A DNA stretch of 8,213 nucleotides from NCBI GenBank assembly GCA_037141915.1, contig JBAXBP010000158.1:1-8213 (forward strand), read 5' to 3'. This document shows, in pieces, positions 1 to 5,925 of this stretch. Source of the stretch: CAIRDP01 sp037141915. GTDB lineage: Bacteria; Bacteroidota; Bacteroidia; Bacteroidales; FEN-979. Below the pieces are notes generated by a model. It saw only the letters and a program-made list of their open reading frames with translations, made no database searches and had not been told where the DNA came from. Positions within the stretch are counted from its first letter, which is position 1. Every line of letters begins with the position of its first letter. Made by a program: the position numbers and the translations under genes.

Positions 1-275
1 ATCCTTATCTTGTCTACCTGTGAATCAACCTGCTGCAGGCTGTATAAAGCGATAAGTCTCTTTTCAATAGAAACCTCAGCTTTATCATCACCGCTTTCGG
101 GCTTTTGTTTCGGCTGCGCTTTGGGGGCGGGTTTTTCTTCCTTTGCAGGAGCTGCCTTCTTTTTGGTTTCTTTCTTTTCGGGTTCCTTTGGTGCGGGTGT
201 TTCCTTTACGGCCGGCTTCTTTACCATCTTCGAAGGTTTTGAAGTTGCTATAGGTTCTCCTTTTGTCTTTGCCAT
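1..275 (-). CDS. C4-type zinc-ribbon / coiled-coil protein (DUF164-like), N-terminal part, runs off window
   Basis: The reverse strand reads from an ATG at 275 for 91 codons and is open to the window edge, so only the N-terminus is present. Residues 1 to about 66 are a low-complexity stretch rich in Lys, Pro, Ala and Glu, probably disordered. After that comes IEKRLIALYSLQQVDSQVDK, which matches the opening coiled-coil helix of the DUF164 / zf-RING_7 family. The C4 zinc ribbon expected at the far C-terminus lies outside the window. The gene starts 8 bases after the stop of the Nif3-like gene on the same strand; this pairing is common in Bacteroidota and supports both calls. The molecular role of the family is not established, although nucleic-acid-related roles have been suggested. 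The family call is inferred from the short helix plus the neighbour, so it is good but not certain. Confidence 0.8.
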   Translation of the reverse strand, partial: MAKTKGEPIATSKPSKMVKKPAVKETPAPKEPEKKETKKKAAPAKEEKPAPKAQPKQKPESGDDKAEVSIEKRLIALYSLQQVDSQVDKIR

Positions 276-283
276 ATCAAACG

Positions 284-1378
284 TTATAAATAATTAACAG
301 GGTTGGTATTCAATCCTGAAGAAAGGACTGCAAAGGTAGGAAATTTTTCAATCAATTTCCCAGTAAGAAGGTCTTTTATCCATTGCTCACTTTCATAATG
401 CCCTATATCCGCCAGGAGGATACGGCCGGAAGCATCGAAGAAATCGTGGTATTTGACATCGGCCGTGAGAAAGGCGTCCGCCCCGGCCATTACAGCTTCA
501 TTTAGAAGAAATGAACCTGATCCGCTACAGACTGCAACACGGCTTATTTTATTCTTCTCATGAACTGAGTGCCGGATCATCCTGATTTTCAGCTTCTTTT
601 TAACCGATTCCAGAAAATCTTCTGCCTTCAGGGGAACATCAAGCTCGCCTATCATTCCTGCACCGCAAAATGAAGAGGGATTCGATAAAGGGTAAATGTC
701 GTATGCAACCTCTTCATAGGGATGCGAGCCAAGTAGAGCCTGAACAAGCCTGGTTTTGATGTGGTTAGGGAAGATGACCTCAATCCTTGTCTCATCTTCA
801 AAATGGATGGAGTTTTTTTCTCCCACATAGGGGTTGGCATCATCAGACGCCCTGAAACTCCCCTGCCCGTTAACGTTGTAACTGCAAAGATCATATTTGC
901 CAATAACCCCGGCGCCTGCGTCAAACAATGCCTGCCTGACCCTGCCAGCGAGGTCAAGGGGGCAAAAAGTCACCAGTTTTGAAAGCATCCCGTTTTTTTC
1001 ACTCAGTATCCTGCGACGAGACAGGCCCAGTTTCCTGCATAAAAAATCGTTCAACCCGTCTTTAGCATTATCAAGGTTTGTGTGAATGGCATATACCGCG
1101 ATATCCTGCCTTATGATCCTTACAAGCAAATCTGACTCTGTTTTCCCGGGTTGGATTTTCTTAAGCCCCCTGAAAATAAATGGATGATGCGAGATGATGA
1201 GATTGCAGCCTCTGTTCATCGCCTCATCAATCACGGCAGATGTAAGGTCAAGGCAGATCAGGGCTGCGGTGATCTCCTGTTCCGGTTCGCCGAACAGAAG
1301 TCCTGAATTATCATAATCCTCCTGGAACGCAAGCGGTGCAAAGCTCTCAAGGAAGCCAATAAGCTCTTTTAAACGCAT
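284..1378 (-). CDS. Nif3-like dinuclear metal centre hexameric protein
   Basis: This 364-residue protein belongs to the Nif3/YbgI/YqfO family: cytoplasmic, ring-forming proteins with a two-metal site and no firmly settled reaction (GTP cyclohydrolase I type 2-like or hydrolase roles have been proposed). Metal ligands are visible: His64-His65 in LIISHHPFIF, His99 and Asp103 in AIHTNLD, and His327 and Glu331 in GHYESEQ. Between the two halves, at roughly residues 130-235, sits the insert domain (PII/CutA-like) of long YqfO-type members, ending near SHPYEEVAYDIY. The length fits Bacteroidota members of this type. The frame extends 12 codons further upstream to a TTG at 1414, but the ATG at 1378 starts MRLKELIGFLE, exactly where the family begins, so I chose it. 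The zinc-ribbon gene follows after 8 bases, indicating one transcript. Confidence 0.93.
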   Translation of the reverse strand: MRLKELIGFLESFAPLAFQEDYDNSGLLFGEPEQEITAALICLDLTSAVIDEAMNRGCNLIISHHPFIFRGLKKIQPGKTESDLLVRIIRQDIAVYAIHTNLDNAKDGLNDFLCRKLGLSRRRILSEKNGMLSKLVTFCPLDLAGRVRQALFDAGAGVIGKYDLCSYNVNGQGSFRASDDANPYVGEKNSIHFEDETRIEVIFPNHIKTRLVQALLGSHPYEEVAYDIYPLSNPSSFCGAGMIGELDVPLKAEDFLESVKKKLKIRMIRHSVHEKNKISRVAVCSGSGSFLLNEAVMAGADAFLTADVKYHDFFDASGRILLADIGHYESEQWIKDLLTGKLIEKFPTFAVLSSGLNTNPVNYL

Positions 1379-1396
1379 GGCATTTGTTTTAAAGCT

Positions 1397-1404
1397 CAAA
1401 ATTA
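1397..1404 (-). promoter_or_regulatory. Candidate -7 box (TAATTTTG) for the Nif3/zinc-ribbon operon
   Basis: The reverse strand reads TAATTTTG, an exact match to the Bacteroidota -7 consensus TAnnTTTG, with 18 bases between it and the ATG at 1378. That would give a leader of about 10-14 bases. I see no convincing TTTG -33 box at the usual spacing, so this is a motif match only. It lies in the divergent intergenic region where a leftward promoter is expected. Confidence 0.4.
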
Positions 1405-1480
1405 AGAAATCCAATGATTTATGCAGGGTTCCGTGTTAGTAAGTTGTTTAAAAGTTTTCGCTTCATGGCGGATAAACATC

Positions 1481-1498
1481 TTCAATATTTTCAATATT
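1481..1498 (+). repeat. Tandem duplicate of 9 bases (ttcaatatt x2)
   Basis: TTCAATATT occurs twice head to tail, followed by TG, about 30 bases before the start codon of the receiver-domain gene. The end of the second copy reads AATATTTG, one mismatch from the TAnnTTTG -7 box. It may therefore overlap the promoter of the response regulator. The repeat itself is certain; a function is speculation because the unit is short and AT-rich. Confidence 0.6.
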
Positions 1499-1529
1499 TG
1501 AACCTTCTAAATACCCTGGCCGGCCAAGC

Positions 1530-1922
1530 ATGCGAACATCCAGAATTTTTATCGTTGACAGGAATCCAATCCATAATAGCCTGATCAAATATCATTTGGA
1601 TATCAACAAGATAGGCCAGGTTTCAACTTTCCCCAACGGGCAGGAGTGCCTGTACAGGCTTGAGAAGAATACAGTGCCCGATGTGATCATCACCGATTAC
1701 GATATCGGGAATTACACGGGGTTTGACTTCCTCAGAAAGATCATTGACACCTACCCCGAAGTCAGGGTGGTCTATTTTTCATCCCTTGCCGATCCTGTTC
1801 TGGCCATGAAACTGCTCGATGCCGGAGCATCTGATTTCCTTGTCAAGACAAGCAAACTGGAGAACGGGATTTCCGAATTACTTAAAAACCTTAAGTATAT
1901 TCTCAAAGAGGTTATTCAATAA
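1530..1922 (+). CDS. Stand-alone receiver-domain (CheY-like) response regulator
   Basis: The 130 residues are a single receiver domain with no output domain. The phosphoacceptor is Asp56 in DVIITDYD. The conserved Ser/Thr switch position is Ser84 in VVYFSS, and the conserved Lys is Lys106 in DFLVKT. The N-terminal acidic pocket reads FIVDRN: Asp10 is present, but the second acidic residue (Asp13 of CheY) is Arg11. The usual cis-Pro after the Lys is Thr107. Phosphorylation by a histidine kinase is thus plausible, but Mg2+ binding may be altered. No kinase gene is nearby. The ATG at 1530 gives the expected beta-1 strand immediately, so the start is convincing. The gene is divergent from the Nif3 operon and lies 55 bases before lpxK; whether it shares a transcript with lpxK is unclear. 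Confidence 0.9.
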   Translation: MRTSRIFIVDRNPIHNSLIKYHLDINKIGQVSTFPNGQECLYRLEKNTVPDVIITDYDIGNYTGFDFLRKIIDTYPEVRVVYFSSLADPVLAMKLLDAGASDFLVKTSKLENGISELLKNLKYILKEVIQ

Positions 1923-1956
1923 TTTTTTCGTCTCCATAGAATTACGTTTTTTTTCT

Positions 1957-1978
1957 TAATTTTCGGCATTGAAAATTA
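1957..1978. repeat. 8-base perfect inverted repeat abutting the lpxK start codon
   Basis: TAATTTTC (1957-1964) and GAAAATTA (1971-1978) are perfect inverted copies separated by the six bases GGCATT. The last base of the right arm is the A of the lpxK ATG. The left arm is also one mismatch from a TAnnTTTG -7 box. It could be an operator or an mRNA hairpin that occludes the start codon. It is AT-rich, so a chance origin remains possible. Confidence 0.5.
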
Positions 1979-3036
1979 TGCAGTTATTCCAATACATATT
2001 ATATCCTTTTTCCCTGCTTTACGGCTTCGTGATGCAGCTCAGAAACTTGTTGTTTGACCTGGGGATATTGCCATCGGCCAGGTTTAGCAAAGCTGTTATT
2101 TCAGTTGGAAACCTGTCGATGGGAGGCACCGGCAAGACTCCTCATATTGAATATCTTATCCGACTCCTGTCACCTTCCTCTTTCGTTGCAACCCTGAGCC
2201 GGGGGTATGGCCGTGACACAAAAGGCTTTATCATAGGTTCGATAAAATCGAATGTCAACCATATTGGTGATGAGCCCCTTCAACTGATCCGGAAATTCGA
2301 CAATATCAGGGTAGCTGTGGATGAGAATCGCAGGAGGGGGATAACCAACCTCCTGGAGAAATTCAAAGAACTTGACGTGATCCTGCTTGATGATGCTTTC
2401 CAGAACAGGTACGTCAGGCCGGGGCTTTCAATACTTCTTACTTCCCAGAGCAGGCTTTATTCCGAGGACCATGTTATTCCCTCGGGAACCTTAAGAGAAT
2501 TCCGTAAAGGAGCAAAAAGAGCCGACATCATCATAGTCACCAAGACCCCTAAAATATTTTCCCCTATCTCAAGAAGAAGGATTTTCGACGACCTTGCACC
2601 CAGTAAGCATCAGATGGTTTACTTTTCTTATATCTCTCACGGAGAACCCGTTCCCCTTACCGAACCCTTGCCTTTTCCTGTAAAACTCGTAAGCGTGCTC
2701 CTGCTGACAGGTATTGCCGATCACAGTTCCCTGCAGGAACATATTGAACGGCTTTGTTCAGATGTCATCCTGATGAGGTACAGGGACCATCATGCTTTCA
2801 CCCCTAAGGATATTGAAGACATTGAAACCAGGTTCAACAACATACCCACCCAGAAGAAAGTTATAATAACAACCGAAAAAGATGCCATGAGGCTCAGAAC
2901 AACCGAGCTTTCCGCCCGGCTTAGGCATCTGCCGGTATTCTACATTCCCATCAGTATTGATTTTCACGGCAAGGACAAAGAGCATTTCGAAAAGCAGGTG
3001 ACCGGCTATGTAAGCAGTTACAAAACAAAGCATTGA
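1978..3036 (+). CDS. lpxK: Tetraacyldisaccharide 4'-kinase (lipid A biosynthesis)
   Basis: LpxK uses ATP to phosphorylate the 4'-position of tetraacyldisaccharide 1-phosphate, giving lipid IVA at the cytoplasmic face of the inner membrane. The 352 residues show a hydrophobic N-terminal segment (about 1-20) and then VGNLSMGGTGKTPH with the P-loop at 49-55. Further on are LSRGYGR, GDEPLQL, VAVDENRRRG, a Walker-B-like DDAFQN at 138-143, DHHAFT near 270, and TTEKDAMRL near 298-306. The length fits the family. Two oddities stand out: the His of the DDGFQH signature is Asn143, and the usual PAGxLRE reads PSGTLRE. The frame opens at a TTG at 1969, but the ATG at 1978 (MQLFQYILYPF) is the better start. 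The LpxR-like gene follows after 22 bases, so the two may be co-transcribed. Confidence 0.95.
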   Translation: MQLFQYILYPFSLLYGFVMQLRNLLFDLGILPSARFSKAVISVGNLSMGGTGKTPHIEYLIRLLSPSSFVATLSRGYGRDTKGFIIGSIKSNVNHIGDEPLQLIRKFDNIRVAVDENRRRGITNLLEKFKELDVILLDDAFQNRYVRPGLSILLTSQSRLYSEDHVIPSGTLREFRKGAKRADIIIVTKTPKIFSPISRRRIFDDLAPSKHQMVYFSYISHGEPVPLTEPLPFPVKLVSVLLLTGIADHSSLQEHIERLCSDVILMRYRDHHAFTPKDIEDIETRFNNIPTQKKVIITTEKDAMRLRTTELSARLRHLPVFYIPISIDFHGKDKEHFEKQVTGYVSSYKTKH

Positions 3037-3042
3037 AATAGC

Positions 3043-3050
3043 TAACTTTG
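3043..3050 (+). promoter_or_regulatory. Candidate -7 box (TAACTTTG) before the LpxR-like gene
   Basis: TAACTTTG matches TAnnTTTG exactly and lies in the 22-base gap after lpxK, with 8 bases before the ATG at 3059. If it is used, the transcript would begin at or within a few bases of the start codon, so the mRNA would be almost leaderless. No clear -33 box is visible upstream. This rests on a motif match only. Confidence 0.4.
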
Positions 3051-3058
3051 CAGCCTTG

Positions 3059-4297
3059 ATGAGGCTTTTTACAATCACCGTTTTTCTAATTTTTCTTTTT
3101 TCCTGTTCTCCGGACAGGCGGAAAGCGCAGAATAAAGTGCTCCCTCCTGCAACTGTAAAAACCATGGTGGACGAGGGTAAAAAGAAGTCAGCAGTCAATA
3201 ATAAAAAAAGAAAAAAGAATCATGTTGAGCCGGTGATTGCAGTCATAGTGACCCGTTACAATGCCGATTCGGTAAATATAAGCAATATTGAAAAACTCAG
3301 GGCTTCAGGCATTGAAATGGACCTTTCTGAGCCCTTGAACAAGGATCTCCTCTGGCAGAAGGGAGGCGACACGCTTTTTTGTTCAGCGATTACCCTTAGC
3401 CGTGACAGGCTTCTGAAGATCGGCTTCGACAACGACATTTTTGATTATACCGACCAGTTTTACACCAACGGATTACGCATTGAATATGTTGCTCCTGCCA
3501 TCAGCGACAACCCTGTAAAGCATATCCTGCTTCCATACTGGGGTAAGGCAAAAAATCATTACGGGCTCTCGGTTGTTCAGAACCTGTACACCCCCTCCAC
3601 CACCAAGGTCGACGGCATTTTACACGGTGACAGGCCATACGCCGCTTACCTGTATTTCGGGAGTTTCAAAGTTACCAATGATGAGATGCATCACTTCAGG
3701 CAAACTTCCGAACTTGACCTGGGAGTGATAGGAAAGCAGTCGCTGGGAGAAGCAGTACAGTATCTCTTTCATAAATATGTGCCTTACAACAATGAACCAC
3801 TGGGCTGGGAAAACCAGGTCAGCACCGATGCGGTGATCAGCTACCGGGTTACTCTCGAGAAAGGGATCATCAATACAAAACATCTTCAACTGATACTTAC
3901 TGCGGATGGCGTGCTCGGAACCTTATACGATAATTTCTCGGGAGGGGCCAGCATGAGGATAGGCTGGTTCAACGATTTTTTCTCCGACCTGGGTGTACAG
4001 AAAAAGCGTGATCTCAAAGCTGCCGGGAAAAGGATAACCCAGTATTATTTCACGATTGGAGGAGGTGCCCGGTTTGTAGCTTATGATGCTACCCTCGAGG
4101 GAGGAATGGTCAACCACAACAGCCCCTATACAATACCAGCCTCCTCCATTTCCAACCTGGCAACCCAGTCATCGTTTGGTTTTACTGTGACCTGCGGAGC
4201 TCTTGGGATTGAACTGCAGCAGGTAGTCCTGAGCCCTGAATTCAGCCATAAGTGGTGGCATGCCTGGGGGCATATAGGCTTATTCTTTGCTTTGTGA
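3059..4297 (+). CDS. Predicted lipoprotein of the LpxR / DUF2219 lipid A deacylase family
   Basis: LpxR enzymes are outer-membrane beta-barrels that remove the 3'-acyloxyacyl chain from lipid A. Family signatures here are FDNDIFDYTDQFYTNG (Asn125-Asp126 and Thr136-Asn137, matching the active-site ND and T/N positions), GDRPYAAYLYFGS (190-202), LDLGVIGKQSLGE (219-231) with His238, and EPLGWENQ (246-253). The remainder alternates barrel-like strands. The N-terminus is a lipoprotein signal with lipobox LFSC, Cys16. It is unusual that about 105 residues, including a Lys-rich stretch at 41-53, separate Cys16 from the barrel; typical members start the barrel right after the signal peptide. I use the ATG at 3059 rather than the TTG at 3056. 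The position directly after lpxK fits a lipid A remodelling role. Family membership is firm; activity is inferred. Confidence 0.85.
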   Translation: MRLFTITVFLIFLFSCSPDRRKAQNKVLPPATVKTMVDEGKKKSAVNNKKRKKNHVEPVIAVIVTRYNADSVNISNIEKLRASGIEMDLSEPLNKDLLWQKGGDTLFCSAITLSRDRLLKIGFDNDIFDYTDQFYTNGLRIEYVAPAISDNPVKHILLPYWGKAKNHYGLSVVQNLYTPSTTKVDGILHGDRPYAAYLYFGSFKVTNDEMHHFRQTSELDLGVIGKQSLGEAVQYLFHKYVPYNNEPLGWENQVSTDAVISYRVTLEKGIINTKHLQLILTADGVLGTLYDNFSGGASMRIGWFNDFFSDLGVQKKRDLKAAGKRITQYYFTIGGGARFVAYDATLEGGMVNHNSPYTIPASSISNLATQSSFGFTVTCGALGIELQQVVLSPEFSHKWWHAWGHIGLFFAL

Positions 4298-4348
4298 TTG
4301 TTGAAAACTAATTATCACGGGAATAGCCGACAGCTTTATGTTTCATAG

Positions 4349-4356
4349 TATTTTTG
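4349..4356 (+). promoter_or_regulatory. Candidate -7 box (TATTTTTG) for dnaB
   Basis: TATTTTTG fits TAnnTTTG and lies in the 95-base gap between the LpxR-like gene and dnaB, with 36 bases before the dnaB ATG. A transcription start a few bases downstream would leave a leader of about 30 bases. I found no matching -33 TTTG, so the call rests on the -7 motif and its location. Confidence 0.35.
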
Positions 4357-4392
4357 GCGGTTCAAATAACGAGGGGCAACCTGAATTGAAGT

Positions 4393-5925
4393 ATGGCAGA
4401 TGGAAAGGTAAACAAGGACGAACCAAGGGGATTGCGAAGGAAAAGCAATACATCGCCCGTTCCCAATATGTTTTTTGAACATGGGAAAGTCCCACCCCAG
4501 GCCGTCGACCTTGAAGAAGCTGTGCTTGGTGCGATGATGCTTGAAAACGACAAGCTCGCCGAGGTTATTGAGATCCTGAAGCCTGAGGTATTTTACAAGG
4601 AACAGCATCAGAAGATCTATGGAGCTATTGTAAGGCTTTACGGGAACCAGCAGCCGGTCGATATCCTCACGGTGACCGAAGACCTCAGGCAGACAGGGGA
4701 ACTCGAGATCGTGGGAGGTGCCTATTATATCACCAACCTGACCAACAGGGTTGCATCCGCCGCCAATATTGAATTCCATTCAAGGATAATACTTCAGAAA
4801 TTTATTCAGAGGGAACTTATCAGGATATCTTCTGACATCATCAAAGATGCTTATGAAGATTCCAGCGATGTTTTCGACCTTCTTGACAAAGCAGAGACCG
4901 GCTTGTTTTCGATCAGCGATAGCAGTATAGGAAAGACCTATATGGATATGCAGGCTATCATCAAGCAGGCCATAGCAGAGATCACCGCGGCCAAGGACCA
5001 CGAAGGGTCCCTCAGGGGAGTCGGTTCCGGGTTTACAGAGCTTGACCGCATTACGGCCGGATGGCAGAAATCGGACCTGATCATTATTGCATCCCGCCCG
5101 GGTATGGGTAAAACTGCGTTCGCCCTGACTATGGCCAGGAATGCTGCAGTGGATTTTAAAAAACCTGTAGCGGTTTTTTCGCTTGAAATGTCGGCGGTGT
5201 CGCTGGTAACCCGCCTGATCTCATCCGAAACCGAGATCCCCCAGGAAAAACTCCGTAAAGGGACTATGGAAGAATATGAGTGGAACCAGCTGAATTCCAA
5301 GATTGGCAGCCTTCTTGAAGCCCCAATTTACCTTGATGACACCGCAGGACTCTCGATCTTTGACCTGCGCGCTAAATCACGAAGGCTCAAGGCAAGGCAC
5401 GATATACAGCTCATCGTCGTGGATTACCTTCAGCTGATGCAGGGAAGCCATGAGTCCAAGGGGAACAGGGAACAGGAAATCAGCAGCATTTCCAGAGGCC
5501 TGAAGATCCTTGCCAAGGAACTTGACGTTCCGGTAATTGCACTTTCGCAGCTCAGCCGTGCGCCGGAGAAGCGCTCTGCAGCAGCAAAACCTATTCTTTC
5601 AGACCTTCGTGAATCAGGTTCTATCGAGCAGGATGCCGATATGGTCATGTTCATTTACCGTCCCGAATATTATAAGATAGATGTGGATGAGCACGGGGAG
5701 TCAACATCCGGCATTGCCGAAGTGAGTATTGCAAAGAACCGTAACGGCCCACTGAAAGATATTCCGTTGAGGTTCATTTCCAAGTATGCCAAGTTCGTCG
5801 ATTCAGAGAAGGAGTACCTTCCGGTGAATACTATTTCGGCCAACACATCGTTTGATGGTTCAGTGCGCACACGTACCATCATGTCGAAAATGGATGACCA
5901 TGACCAGCCCGATATGCCGTTTTAA
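4393..5925 (+). CDS. dnaB: Replicative DNA helicase DnaB
   Basis: DnaB is the hexameric 5'-3' helicase that unwinds DNA at the replication fork and recruits primase. The 510 residues show a charged N-terminal tail (1-33), the DnaB N-terminal domain (about 34-135, beginning PPQAVDLEEAVLGAMM), a linker region, and the RecA-like motor domain from about 205. In the motor are Walker A ASRPGMGKT (233-241), the catalytic Glu265 in FSLEMS, Walker B LIVVDYLQL (Asp344), LSQLSRAPEKR (384-394), SGSIEQDADMV (408-418), and the Arg finger in IAKNRNGP (Lys448, Arg450). No intein interrupts these motifs. The protein ends in an acidic tail, DDHDQPDMPF, resembling the SSB C-terminal tip. The next gene starts inside the last 32 bases, suggesting translational coupling. 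Confidence 0.97.
   Translation: MADGKVNKDEPRGLRRKSNTSPVPNMFFEHGKVPPQAVDLEEAVLGAMMLENDKLAEVIEILKPEVFYKEQHQKIYGAIVRLYGNQQPVDILTVTEDLRQTGELEIVGGAYYITNLTNRVASAANIEFHSRIILQKFIQRELIRISSDIIKDAYEDSSDVFDLLDKAETGLFSISDSSIGKTYMDMQAIIKQAIAEITAAKDHEGSLRGVGSGFTELDRITAGWQKSDLIIIASRPGMGKTAFALTMARNAAVDFKKPVAVFSLEMSAVSLVTRLISSETEIPQEKLRKGTMEEYEWNQLNSKIGSLLEAPIYLDDTAGLSIFDLRAKSRRLKARHDIQLIVVDYLQLMQGSHESKGNREQEISSISRGLKILAKELDVPVIALSQLSRAPEKRSAAAKPILSDLRESGSIEQDADMVMFIYRPEYYKIDVDEHGESTSGIAEVSIAKNRNGPLKDIPLRFISKYAKFVDSEKEYLPVNTISANTSFDGSVRTRTIMSKMDDHDQPDMPF

Noticed and set aside
10..297. Plus-strand open frame rich in Phe, Gly and Ser
   Set aside because: It is the antisense shadow of the Lys/Ala/Pro-rich N-terminus of the zinc-ribbon gene; its odd composition mirrors those codons.
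1379..1414. Upstream TTG extension of the Nif3-like gene
   Set aside because: The extra 12 residues (MDFLILSFKTNA) precede the family's normal start, and the extension covers the candidate -7 box.
1880..1930. AACCT...AGGTT plus T-run as a terminator after the receiver gene
   Set aside because: The stem is short, AT-rich and has a long loop; the T-run is separated from it by several bases.
1969..1977. TTG start for lpxK
   Set aside because: It adds only three residues and lies in the loop of the inverted repeat; the ATG at 1978 gives the usual N-terminus.
4294..4318. GTGAT...ATCAC as a terminator after the LpxR-like gene
   Set aside because: The stem is only 5 bp with a 15-base loop and no T-tract follows.
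4336..4779. Reverse-strand open frame of 147 codons over the dnaB start
   Set aside because: It is antisense to the well-supported dnaB N-terminal domain, and its translation has no recognisable domain.
4393..5925. Possible intein in dnaB, a common insertion site
   Set aside because: Walker A, Walker B and the Arg-finger motifs are continuous and the length is normal.
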